DNA of 64,000 nt, from positions 1 to 64,000 of the forward strand of contig NZ_OMPE01000005.1 in assembly GCF_900312815.1 (NCBI RefSeq), read 5' to 3'. Under the pieces are notes generated by a model. It searched no databases. It was not told where the DNA came from and worked only from the letters and a program-made list of their open reading frames with translations. This document shows positions 1 through 9,276 of this stretch, piece after piece; position 1 is the stretch's first letter, and each line of letters begins with the position of its first letter. A program made the position numbers and the translations under genes. The DNA is from Aquimarina sp. AU474. GTDB lineage: Bacteria > Bacteroidota > Bacteroidia > Flavobacteriales > Flavobacteriaceae.

Positions 1-1839
1 CAACTTACTACCACTATCGGATAACATATAGGATATACGATCTTTGGGAGATTTAGCGTCAATAGGTAAAAATGAAGCTCCAGACTTTAAAATACCTAAA
101 AGACTGATCACCATATCAAAAGACTGCAATAATAAAACACTGATAATATCTCCCTTACCAATGCCTAACCCTACTAACTTAGATCCTAGGGCATTAGAAC
201 GAGAATTTAAGTCTCTATAACTAAGTTTTTTGCCTTCATAAACTAATGCTGTACCTAAAGGATTAGCCTTTACTTGCGATTCAAACAACTCTATAATCGT
301 CTTATCTCTTGGATAATCAACCTCAGTAGCATTAAAATTATCTAATAACACTACTTGTTCCTTTTCATCCAATACAACAATATCTCTTAACAAAATATCC
401 GGATTGGATAATACTGTATCTACAATACGCTCAAAATAAGTAACAAAACGAACTATGGTATCCTTATCAAATAAATCTGTTGTATACTCAAAATCTAAAG
501 CTAAGCCCTCATCAGATTCCAATCCGGTTAATTGCAAATCAAACTTGGAAATCTTATTTTCTACATCCTTTACATTAGCTTTTACATCTGAAAAATGTAA
601 TTCTTTATTATCAAAATTTTGAAGCACAAATGCAACATCAAACAAAGGGTTACGGCTAGTATCTCTTGGGAGATCCAAATGATTTACCAACTCCTCATAA
701 GGATAATTCTGATACTCTAAACTCTTTAAAGTCTTCTCCTTTACATTTTCTAAAAAATCTTTAAAACTTAAATCCCCTTTAGGATAATTACGAATCGCCA
801 AGGTATTGACAAACATACCAACAATACCTTCTAAATCTGCATGTGAACGACCTGCAACACCCGTACCAACCACAACATCCTCTTGATTACTTAACTTACT
901 CAATAAAATATTGAGAATCGAAAGTAAGGTCATAAATAAAGTCGCTCCTTCTCTATCTCCTAATTCGCGTAAACTGCTTGTAACTTCACCACTTAAGTGA
1001 AGTGAAACATTACTACCCCTATAACTCTTTATCTCTGGACGAGAGTGATCCATAGGAAGAGTTAACAACGATAACTCCTCAGAATACTCGGCTAGCCAAT
1101 AATTCCGTTGTAATTGTAGTCCTGACTGATACACGTCACTCTGTTGCCACTCTGAGTAATCCTTATATTGCAATGGTAATGACTCTAAACTTAAACCCTC
1201 ATACAATGACATAAAATCATGAATCATAAGACCATGAGAGACGCCATCAGTAATGATATGATGCATATCTACAATTAATAGATGTTCCTCTTTTGAAAGT
1301 GCAATAACACCCACACGAAATAAAGGCGCAACTCCTAAATCAAAAGGGCGAATAAAATCATCTAATACTTTATCATATTCATCTAATGATGACTCATAAT
1401 AAGCAATCTCAAAATCAACCGATTCGCATATTTTTTGATAAATAGAATCATCAACAACCTCAAAACAAGTACGTAATATTTCATGTCGTGCCAATAAACC
1501 CTGAAAGCTTAAATTCAACTTATCACTATCCAAAACACCATCCAGTTCAAGTACCTGAAACTGATTATATGCCAACGATTCTTTATCTAATTCATATAAA
1601 AAGTACAACCTGCGCTGAGCTGCTGATAAAGCATAATAATCCTTAATCGGGGATTTCGAGATATTTTTACTTTTTCGATTTACGCTATTTAAATATTCAA
1701 GTAATGCCAACTTATTAGTTCTGATTTTAGTTATCAAATCAGAAGCATCCACATTCTTAGGTACATCTAACTGGATATTACCTTCGACAATGGTAACACC
1801 TATATTTTTATTTCTTAACTCTAATAATAGTGTATCCAT
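1..1839 (-). CDS. NRPS-3, N-terminal part (TubC docking-C-A...), cut by window edge
   Basis: This is an open reading frame of 613 codons that starts with ATG at 1839 and runs off the left edge. Residues 1-50 look like a TubC-type N-terminal docking domain (LLLELRNKNIGVTIVEGN, then VPKN and a LALLEYL helix), which joins NRPS subunits by binding a short tail on the partner. A condensation domain follows at about 65-480, with the catalytic HHIITDG at 193-199 and a VGMFVNTLAIR motif. From about 490 an adenylation domain begins (core A1/A2-like stretch near LGILKSGASFLPID), but its specificity residues lie outside the window, so the substrate cannot be read. It sits 26 bases after NRPS-2 and is probably cotranscribed with it. 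The docking domain suggests that it receives the chain from NRPS-2 or another subunit. NRPS identity is firm; module order is inferred. Confidence 0.93.
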   Translation of the reverse strand, partial: MDTLLLELRNKNIGVTIVEGNIQLDVPKNVDASDLITKIRTNKLALLEYLNSVNRKSKNISKSPIKDYYALSAAQRRLYFLYELDKESLAYNQFQVLELDGVLDSDKLNLSFQGLLARHEILRTCFEVVDDSIYQKICESVDFEIAYYESSLDEYDKVLDDFIRPFDLGVAPLFRVGVIALSKEEHLLIVDMHHIITDGVSHGLMIHDFMSLYEGLSLESLPLQYKDYSEWQQSDVYQSGLQLQRNYWLAEYSEELSLLTLPMDHSRPEIKSYRGSNVSLHLSGEVTSSLRELGDREGATLFMTLLSILNILLSKLSNQEDVVVGTGVAGRSHADLEGIVGMFVNTLAIRNYPKGDLSFKDFLENVKEKTLKSLEYQNYPYEELVNHLDLPRDTSRNPLFDVAFVLQNFDNKELHFSDVKANVKDVENKISKFDLQLTGLESDEGLALDFEYTTDLFDKDTIVRFVTYFERIVDTVLSNPDILLRDIVVLDEKEQVVLLDNFNATEVDYPRDKTIIELFESQVKANPLGTALVYEGKKLSYRDLNSRSNALGSKLVGLGIGKGDIISVLLLQSFDMVISLLGILKSGASFLPIDAKSPKDRISYMLSDSGSKL

Positions 1840-1865
1840 GAGATGTGAATAAATTTATCTCTATG

Positions 1866-4800
1866 TTATATGAAAACTTTATCATTTTCGGTGCCATCAG
1901 ATTCACAACCACTTAGTACCCAAATTTTGGTATCTATCAACTCAGACAATGATAAAATCGTATTTCTAAAGAAAATATCACGTATAGATACTTCTACATC
2001 ATATTTTCTTTGAATTTCATTTACTAAAACAATAGCATTCAAAGAATGGCCACCTACTTTAAAAAAACTAGTATTCACTCCAAAAAAATCATCATCTAGT
2101 TCTAGAATTTTCATCCATATTGCAGAAAGTCCTTTTTCAGTTTCACTAATAGGTTCGACAAAATTGATTCCTGAAATCATTATATCATCAGGTAATGATT
2201 TTCTATCTACTTTACCATTAGGCATTATTGGCATCTTTTCAAGCCAGATATAATCAACGGGAATCATGTATGGAGGTAGTTTATCTGCTAAAAACTCCAT
2301 AAGCTCTGATGCTTCCAATTCTTTTTTCGATTGATAATATCCTATTAAATTCCCAGACGAATACCGACCTTTAACCATAACAGCGCTGGATTGAATCCCT
2401 TTATGGTTATTTAAACTCGCTTCAATTTCACTCAATTCAATTCTCTGACCGCGCAACTTTACTTGCAAATCTGATCTTCCTAAAAAATCTATACGACCAT
2501 CAGGCATCCATCTACCTATATCTCCTGTTCGGTAAAATTGTTTTCCATTAATCAAAGTATAGTCAAAAGAAGATGTTTTACTTGCGTAACCCGAAGCCAA
2601 GCCATGTCCGGATATACATATTTCTCCAGTGAATCCTTCTACTTGTAATTGATGATGCTTATTAAGAATGGCTATTTCGGTATTCGAAATAGGAACTCCT
2701 ATAGGTATAGTGCGGATTTCCGGTTCATCAAGTTCTATTTTATTATGACGCTTCTGATCAATTATATTATCATATTCTAAGGAAAGTATATTCTTTTCAT
2801 CATATAATTCTTCAATAATATTAAACTGATCTGTAATTACACTTTCAAGATCTTCAAGTCTAGTTAAAGGATTGGAAAGGACCACTCTAAAAACCACACA
2901 ATCCTCCTCTTTATATGTTACTCTTGTTTTAGAAACAAATGTATTTCCTTTAAAAAATTGTGCTTTCTGGATTTTTAAATTTATCTCATTTATTTCCTCA
3001 ATTTCTATTGAATTTAATGACTTCTTATTTCTAAAACGGATTGGAATATATCTGTAGTTAATGATATTGATATGACTTGAAATTAACTCAAAACTTTCGG
3101 TATTTATAATTATTCTTTCAAAAACCTTCGCCAATTCAATTCCTTTTTCCATCAACAGTCCATACCCCTTCTTACCAAAAATATTGAGCGCCCCATGCAA
3201 ACAAAGAGACAATGCAGATCGAGATCCATTAGGAGTATAACGCCCAAAATCAAATGAATTTGCCGTCGCTTGATATCTAGCTTGTGTTGCATTATAACTT
3301 AATCCTGAAGGATCTTTAAATAAACAAACACTTATACCTTGAGGTAAAAAGAGTTGTTTATGGCCGCAAAATGTAATCGAATCTGCCAATTCTATTCCAT
3401 CTATGAGATGATCATATTTATCCGAAAATTTTAATAAACCACCCCAAGCAGCATCCACATGAAAATGTATATTATTGTTTCTAGCTATTTCCCCCATTTC
3501 TTTTAAGGGATCTATTCTTCCCGTCTCTGTAGATCCTGCAATTCCTACTAAAGCGACAATCAAAAGTTTTTGATCTTTACAATAGTCGATTTTATTCTTT
3601 AAATCTTCTAAATCAAGGGTACCATCGTTAGTATCCTTAAGATGGATAATGTTTTTGGTTCCTAAACCAAGAAGAGATGCAGCTTTATCAATTGAATAGT
3701 GCATTAATCTAGAGCCCAAAATAACTAGATCATTATATCCTTTATGTTTAATTATTTGATATACACTTTCATCAGTATTATCATTATCAAAAAGCAATTT
3801 ATTTCTTGCATTTAATAATGCTGAAATGTTTGCTGTACTACCGCCACTTGTAACAATTCCTAAATTAGAGTTTAATCTTTGAATATGCTCGCTGTAAAAA
3901 CTATCAGGAAAAGAATAGAATATTCTATGAAGCATTGCTATTGCTTCTCTTTCCATAAATGTTAGTGATTTAGACGTCTCAATTTTAACCAAATTTTGAT
4001 TAAGTTGTGATATAAGTTTGCTCATATCATGAACATAGTTTGGCAAAACCGATGTCATATGCCCAATAAATTTAGGAGAAGCTGTATTTATTGAATAAGG
4101 TAGAATACTTTTTTTAAAATTAGAATAATATTCTTGAGGGCTGGATGGGTAATCCGGAATTTTATAATTTTTAAACTTATTCGTTAATTCTAATATTTCA
4201 ACATTGGGCTTGGTTATACAATTCTCAAAATTGCTATTCTCAAAATAGTCCATAGGAGTATTTTGATCTGTAAAATAACGTAAGATGTCTTCAACATAAT
4301 ATCTTTCTACATTATAATACGTTGCATCTGCTCCAACCTCTGTAGAACCATAAACATTAACTAATAGTGTATCCGGAAATTCCTGATAAAACTCTTTAGC
4401 TAACTGAAAAGGTAAATATTCTCCACTACTAAACACGTATTGTAGAGAAAGTTGGTTTTCTCTTTTTTCTATGCTTTTTTTTATTTCTAATATCGAAGTA
4501 AGGTAAGTAGGGACTACGGTAAGACGAGATATCTTATCCATAACCAAAAGATAATACATCTTGGATACATCTAGTATTTCTTCCTCGCTACACACACGTA
4601 AAGGAATTCCTGATAGCAATGGTAAAAATACTTCAACCACATGATCCACGAATCCAATATTAGTTTTAAAACAATGAACCTCTTCCTCTTTAATAGGATA
4701 TTCGTTCCAAGCCCAATTGAGTCGATTTAAGAGTCCTTTATGTGATCCTTTTACTCCTTTAGGAGTTCCTGTTGATCCAGAAGTATAAATAACATAAATA

Positions 4801-6611
4801 TCTTTATGAATCTGCGTCTTTATATTATCTGTGCTATACTTAACAAGATCATGATCACCTTGATAACAATGATATCGACATGGTATTTCTATTTCCTTTT
4901 TCTCTATAGCTGATCTGTTACACAAAACAAAAGTAGCTCCACTATCCTTTAGCATATAACTTAACCGCTCATTAGGATAATTTATTGGTAGAGGAAGGTA
5001 TGAACCTCCCACCTTCAAAATAGCAAAAACACATGTTATAAAATCGACTGATCGGTCCATTAAAACACCAACAACATTTCCTTTATTTACATCTCTATCG
5101 ATTAAGAAATTAGCAAGTTGGTTTATTTTATCATTTAAAGATTTATATGTATAAGATTCCTTATCATTAAATACTGCTATTTCGTTAGGGTTTGTCTGAG
5201 CGCAAGATTCAAATAATCCAATTATATTTTTATTATCCGGATACCTTACCGGAGGAGGGTTTAATCTCAAAAGATGATTTACCTCTTCTCTAGAATTTAT
5301 ATTTATATCCTGAGGTTTCTTATTAGGGTTGTTTAAAATTTCATTTAGAATAACTTCAAAATGTACGGACAGTTTCCTTATAATTTCGTCAGAGAATTTA
5401 TTAGTATCAAATACAAATTCAATTTTTAAAGTATCTTCAGTATAAACCGTAATATGTAAGGGTATACCGGCATTTTCATAGACTGTATCTAAATTTATTT
5501 GACAATCTTCTGTACTATTAAGAATATTTGTATCTACGGGATAATTTTCTATAACAACAACAGAATCAAAAAGTTCATTATGATGTGATAATCCTATTAA
5601 TTGTTTAATCTCGAAATAAGAAGTATTATGATAAGAATTTCGTTTGATTAGGTTTTGATGAGTTGAAAGGATAATTTCTTTGAGTGTTTTATCATCAACT
5701 TCAGCTAATCTAAACGGGATTGTATTGATAAAATTTCCAATAACATCTTCAGAATTTTTTTCACTTGCTTCTCTACAGGAAACAGTAGTTCCAAAAACAA
5801 TATCCGATGTAAAAAGATATTTATGTAAAAGTAAACCATATGCAGAATAAATTATAGATGTTTTAGTCACCTTATTTCGTGTCGCATAAGATTCTATATC
5901 CGAATCGAACGATACATAAATTTTTTGAAGATTTCCTGAATTGCTAGTTAATGATTTCTCTACATATAAATTATTTATATTGTATTCGAATAAATAATCT
6001 TTCCAATACACCGATCCATCATAAGTTTCAAGTTTATTTTTAATGTCATTTTGAACGTCTTTGTAACTTGTTTTTTTAATTTCAAGAGGAGTGTTATCCT
6101 TTGTAAAACAATTATAAAATGAAAACAATTCTTTAAGTAAAACCCCAGTGCTCCAACCATCATACAGAATATGATGATGTGTTATGTGTAATTTATAATG
6201 TACTTCTGAAAACTTTATTATTCCAAACCTAATAGGTGTTGATGTCAGATCGAATCTACTTTGTTTGTCTTTATCTAGGTAAGAGTCAAAAAAAGCATTT
6301 CTACCCCTCAGATTGTGATGTGTTAAATCTAGAATTGTAATACTCGGAGGTACATTTTTTTTAATTATTTGAAGTGGTTTATCTATAATTTCCCAGGTAA
6401 AAACAGATCGTAATACTTCATTTTTAGAAATTACCTCAAAGATCGCTTTCTCCAGTGAATCAATGTTTAGATTTCCCTTAATATCAAATACTATTTGAAT
6501 ATTATATATACCTGATTTATCATCATGTAAATGACCAAAAAGCATACCTTTTTGAACTAAACTCAATTCAAAGATATCCTGAACGTTTTGTTTGGAAATT
6601 TTGGTACTCAT
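1866..6611 (-). CDS. NRPS-2: C-A-T module with a PLP decarboxylase inside the A domain
   Basis: This 1581-residue protein is a single elongation module. The condensation domain covers about 10-430 (HHHILYDG at 145-152). The A domain starts near 460 (A3 YTSGSTGTPKG at 609-619, A5 YGSTEVGAD at 754-762). It is then broken by a complete group II PLP decarboxylase at about 767-1297, and resumes with A6 GEICISGHG at 1329, A7 YRTGDIGR at 1360, A8 near 1378-1397 and A10 NGKVDRKSL at 1465. A carrier domain follows (GGHSL, Ser1523), and no thioesterase is present. By hand alignment to GrsA the specificity residues are V655 D656 V659 T698 F727 S729 V753 A761 D762 K1467. The leading Val-Asp instead of Asp is what I recall for beta-alanine domains (VDWVISLADK); six of ten positions agree. 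The C-terminal tail after the carrier may dock onto NRPS-3. Product identity is inferred. Confidence 0.95.
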   Translation of the reverse strand: MSTKISKQNVQDIFELSLVQKGMLFGHLHDDKSGIYNIQIVFDIKGNLNIDSLEKAIFEVISKNEVLRSVFTWEIIDKPLQIIKKNVPPSITILDLTHHNLRGRNAFFDSYLDKDKQSRFDLTSTPIRFGIIKFSEVHYKLHITHHHILYDGWSTGVLLKELFSFYNCFTKDNTPLEIKKTSYKDVQNDIKNKLETYDGSVYWKDYLFEYNINNLYVEKSLTSNSGNLQKIYVSFDSDIESYATRNKVTKTSIIYSAYGLLLHKYLFTSDIVFGTTVSCREASEKNSEDVIGNFINTIPFRLAEVDDKTLKEIILSTHQNLIKRNSYHNTSYFEIKQLIGLSHHNELFDSVVVIENYPVDTNILNSTEDCQINLDTVYENAGIPLHITVYTEDTLKIEFVFDTNKFSDEIIRKLSVHFEVILNEILNNPNKKPQDININSREEVNHLLRLNPPPVRYPDNKNIIGLFESCAQTNPNEIAVFNDKESYTYKSLNDKINQLANFLIDRDVNKGNVVGVLMDRSVDFITCVFAILKVGGSYLPLPINYPNERLSYMLKDSGATFVLCNRSAIEKKEIEIPCRYHCYQGDHDLVKYSTDNIKTQIHKDIYVIYTSGSTGTPKGVKGSHKGLLNRLNWAWNEYPIKEEEVHCFKTNIGFVDHVVEVFLPLLSGIPLRVCSEEEILDVSKMYYLLVMDKISRLTVVPTYLTSILEIKKSIEKRENQLSLQYVFSSGEYLPFQLAKEFYQEFPDTLLVNVYGSTEVGADATYYNVERYYVEDILRYFTDQNTPMDYFENSNFENCITKPNVEILELTNKFKNYKIPDYPSSPQEYYSNFKKSILPYSINTASPKFIGHMTSVLPNYVHDMSKLISQLNQNLVKIETSKSLTFMEREAIAMLHRIFYSFPDSFYSEHIQRLNSNLGIVTSGGSTANISALLNARNKLLFDNDNTDESVYQIIKHKGYNDLVILGSRLMHYSIDKAASLLGLGTKNIIHLKDTNDGTLDLEDLKNKIDYCKDQKLLIVALVGIAGSTETGRIDPLKEMGEIARNNNIHFHVDAAWGGLLKFSDKYDHLIDGIELADSITFCGHKQLFLPQGISVCLFKDPSGLSYNATQARYQATANSFDFGRYTPNGSRSALSLCLHGALNIFGKKGYGLLMEKGIELAKVFERIIINTESFELISSHINIINYRYIPIRFRNKKSLNSIEIEEINEINLKIQKAQFFKGNTFVSKTRVTYKEEDCVVFRVVLSNPLTRLEDLESVITDQFNIIEELYDEKNILSLEYDNIIDQKRHNKIELDEPEIRTIPIGVPISNTEIAILNKHHQLQVEGFTGEICISGHGLASGYASKTSSFDYTLINGKQFYRTGDIGRWMPDGRIDFLGRSDLQVKLRGQRIELSEIEASLNNHKGIQSSAVMVKGRYSSGNLIGYYQSKKELEASELMEFLADKLPPYMIPVDYIWLEKMPIMPNGKVDRKSLPDDIMISGINFVEPISETEKGLSAIWMKILELDDDFFGVNTSFFKVGGHSLNAIVLVNEIQRKYDVEVSIRDIFFRNTILSLSELIDTKIWVLSGCESDGTENDKVFI
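2721..4313 (-). other. PanP-like PLP-dependent decarboxylase domain inserted between A5 and A6 of NRPS-2
   Basis: Residues about 767-1297 of NRPS-2 form a full-length group II amino acid decarboxylase. Visible marks are SGGSTANISAL (921-933), the cofactor-stacking and Asp region HVDAAWGG (1051-1058), and the PLP lysine motif GHKQLFLPQG (1083-1092, Lys1085). The phrases FIGHMTS, NQNLVKIETSK and ADSITFCGHKQL are like PanP, the pyridoxal-dependent aspartate 1-decarboxylase, more than like glutamate or aromatic decarboxylases. All expected active-site motifs are intact, so the domain is probably functional. It sits in the short loop that normally joins A5 (YGxTE) to the xIPIGxPI strand before A6. 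The likely reaction is L-Asp to beta-alanine; diaminopropionate or another acid as substrate cannot be ruled out. Boundaries are approximate. Confidence 0.88.
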
Positions 6612-6724
6612 ATAAATAAATTTGTGATTAAGATTACATCCTTACGATCATAATTTAAAATAGGGTGAGATATACCTATTCAGCCTAAATAAATTGGATC
6701 ATTTAAGGGTATAAAGTTGCTTCC

Positions 6725-6747
6725 ATTAAAGTGAAGTCCACTTTAAT
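6725..6747. repeat. 9-bp inverted repeat between permease and NRPS-2 genes
   Basis: ATTAAAGTG and CACTTTAAT form a perfect 9-bp stem with a 5-base loop in the 235-base gap between the permease stop and the NRPS-2 start. No U-run follows on the minus strand, so it does not look like a classic terminator. It could be an RNA processing hairpin or an operator. I see no other strong signal in this gap. Confidence 0.4.
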
Positions 6748-6846
6748 AGAGGAGCAAAATTTTTAACATAGATATGCTTACCCAACATAGTAAGAATATC
6801 TATTCCTCAAATTTAATGAGGATAAAAAAACAAAATCTAATGACAA

Positions 6847-9237
6847 TTATGTTTGGTTCTTTAGAGTTGTTGCCGGGTTAATCGAAGATATTCTAGATGC
6901 CTGAATACCTGATATTAAAACTACTAAAACGAAAAAGAAAAGTCCCGATATAATAAAAATCCATGGTTTTAAATCAACTCGCACTGCAAAATTCTCAAGC
7001 CAATTTTGTGCCCAAAAATAAGAAATTGGAATACCTATTAATAAGGTAATGATAACCAGCCTAAAAACATCTTTAAACAATAATATGGTAATTTGAGAAC
7101 CGCTTGATCCCATTACTTTTCTAATGCTAATTTCTTTCTTTCTTTTATTAACCGTAAAAACAGTTAGTCCAAATAAGCCTAAGCATGATATTATAATAGC
7201 CAGTGCTGTAAAACATCTTGATAGAACCGATAATCTTCTCTCTGAAGAATATTGATTTTGAAAATCTTGATTCAGAAATTTATAATTCAAAGGAAATCCT
7301 GGATTAAAACTAGCATGAAAGGATTCAATTTTATTTATTGTCTCTGATAATTTATAACTAGGATCAATTTTAGTTACAATTGTATTGAAGGCTCCAAAAC
7401 CTCTATTAATCAAATGCATGAATACCATTGGTTTAATTTTACCGTCATAAATAGATTCAGAAAAATCTTTAACCACGCCAACAATCACTTTATCACCTCC
7501 CCATATATTGATGATCTTACCAACTGGCTGTTCTAATCTTAACATCTTTACAGCGGTCTCATTTAAAACAATTTCGTAAACATTTGAATTTGAAGATGGA
7601 AATTCCTTAGAAAAAGATCTTCCCTCCAAAACTTCAATACCCAATGATTCTATAAAATCATAATTTACGATCCTATAATCTATAAGTAAGATTTCGTCTG
7701 CTTGTTTGGTTGGCCAGGTGATATCATTAGTAACCATATCTTGACCTAAAATCCCATCCCTTAATACAAATACACTTGATGCTTGAGCAACTCCGGGAAC
7801 ACGCCTAAGTTCTGTAAGGAAAGTTTCTCGTTTATTAACAACCTCACCATCCATTTCAAAATATAAAACATTGTCTTTATCATATCCCAAGTTCCTATTT
7901 TGAATCATAGAAAACTGATCATAAGTGACCAAAGTGAATACAACTAATATTATGGATGCAGTAAACTGAGTTATAACTAAACCTTTTCTTAATATTTGAT
8001 TTCCTCCTACATTTAAAATACTATTCCTAAGTATTTGCGCAGGTTTAAATTTAGAAATATAAAGTGCCGGATAAATCCCAGATAGTATACCTACCGCTAA
8101 TACTATCAACAAGAAGGGTAAAATTAAGTCATAATTAAGACTTAATGTCATATTTTTATCTGTAAGTTGATTAAACCATGGAAGCAGTAAAAAAACAAAA
8201 ATTAATGAAATCAAGAATGAAAAAAGAGACAACAGCGTAGATTCTCCAAGGTATCGTACAATGATTGATTTTCTCTCTACTCCTAGTACTTTTTTAATCC
8301 CTACTTCTTTCATTTTATCCATAGCCATTGCTGTAGAAAGACTAATAAAATTAATACAGGCAATAACCAAAATAACAATACCTATGATAATAAAAAGTCG
8401 CACATATTCTATTCTACCCCCCTTTTGGATACCATTATCATAATCTCCATACAAATATCCTTTTGAGAAACGTCTAACAAATAGAGAAGTTTGATTCGTA
8501 TCAATACCATTTTCACCTAAAAAGGTTTTGATCTTTCTATTCACAAAACTCAATTCAATATTAGGATTCATAAGAAAAAACCCTTCGACAACATTTTCTC
8601 CCCATGTTAATTCAAGTCCAGTATGTTCTTCGTACAAAGAAATAGGTATAACATAATCAAACTGGATAGAAGAATTTTTAGGAAAAGAAGCAGTTACCCC
8701 AGTAACCAAGAATTCCTGTTTATTATCAAACTTAACAAACTTTCCAACAACATTTTCTGATGTCCCGAATAATTTCTCAGCTAGGTTTTTAGAAAGCACA
8801 ATATTGTACTTGTCCTTTAGAGTACTCTCTTTATTACCATCTAATAAATTAAAGGTAAAAAGATTAAAAAAATCTTTGCTGGCGTAAATCCCTTTTACAT
8901 TAATATTCTTTTGTCCTAGTGATAATACATTAGTTGAATATGACTTTACTACTGAAGCGACATCCTCTATTTCTGGGATGTTTTCGGCAATTGCATTTAT
9001 AAAGGGTAACGAATTATACTTATTTGTTTGAAATTCGTTGTTTAGCCTTTGATTTATCATCATTTGGTACAATTGGTTATCATTTTCATGAAACTTGTCG
9101 TACTCAATTTCATCCTTGGACCATAGGTAAATAAGTAAAACACAAACCATACCCAATGAAAGACCAATCAAATTGATGATGAAACTGATTTTGGAACGTT
9201 TGATACTTCTAAAATATTTTTTTACTTCTATTGACAT
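6847..9237 (-). CDS. MacB/FtsX-type ABC transporter permease
   Basis: This 796-residue membrane protein has the two-unit layout common in Bacteroidetes. An N-terminal helix (ISFIINLIGLSLGMVCVLLIYLW, about 17-39) is followed by a periplasmic MacB-like domain, three helices from about 278 (LFIIIGIVILVIACINFISL) to about 400, a helix near 430, a second periplasmic domain, and three C-terminal FtsX helices ending in a SSINPATTLKN tail. Such permeases work with a separate ATPase to export peptides or lipoproteins or for mechanotransmission. No ATPase gene is in the window, so a partner must lie elsewhere. It sits 39 bases after the S12 peptidase and ahead of NRPS-2 on the same strand. A role in exporting the peptide or in self-protection is inferred from position only. 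Confidence 0.85.
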   Translation of the reverse strand: MSIEVKKYFRSIKRSKISFIINLIGLSLGMVCVLLIYLWSKDEIEYDKFHENDNQLYQMMINQRLNNEFQTNKYNSLPFINAIAENIPEIEDVASVVKSYSTNVLSLGQKNINVKGIYASKDFFNLFTFNLLDGNKESTLKDKYNIVLSKNLAEKLFGTSENVVGKFVKFDNKQEFLVTGVTASFPKNSSIQFDYVIPISLYEEHTGLELTWGENVVEGFFLMNPNIELSFVNRKIKTFLGENGIDTNQTSLFVRRFSKGYLYGDYDNGIQKGGRIEYVRLFIIIGIVILVIACINFISLSTAMAMDKMKEVGIKKVLGVERKSIIVRYLGESTLLSLFSFLISLIFVFLLLPWFNQLTDKNMTLSLNYDLILPFLLIVLAVGILSGIYPALYISKFKPAQILRNSILNVGGNQILRKGLVITQFTASIILVVFTLVTYDQFSMIQNRNLGYDKDNVLYFEMDGEVVNKRETFLTELRRVPGVAQASSVFVLRDGILGQDMVTNDITWPTKQADEILLIDYRIVNYDFIESLGIEVLEGRSFSKEFPSSNSNVYEIVLNETAVKMLRLEQPVGKIINIWGGDKVIVGVVKDFSESIYDGKIKPMVFMHLINRGFGAFNTIVTKIDPSYKLSETINKIESFHASFNPGFPLNYKFLNQDFQNQYSSERRLSVLSRCFTALAIIISCLGLFGLTVFTVNKRKKEISIRKVMGSSGSQITILLFKDVFRLVIITLLIGIPISYFWAQNWLENFAVRVDLKPWIFIISGLFFFVLVVLISGIQASRISSINPATTLKNQT

Positions 9238-9276
9238 TTTAGTAGAGTTTATTAGTTTTTATTCGTGTGTACAAAT

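Noticed and set aside
1866..6611. The decarboxylase inside NRPS-2 as an assembly error joining two genes
   Set aside because: One uninterrupted frame runs through both junctions, and the A domain resumes exactly where it broke off, with A6-A10 and the carrier in order.
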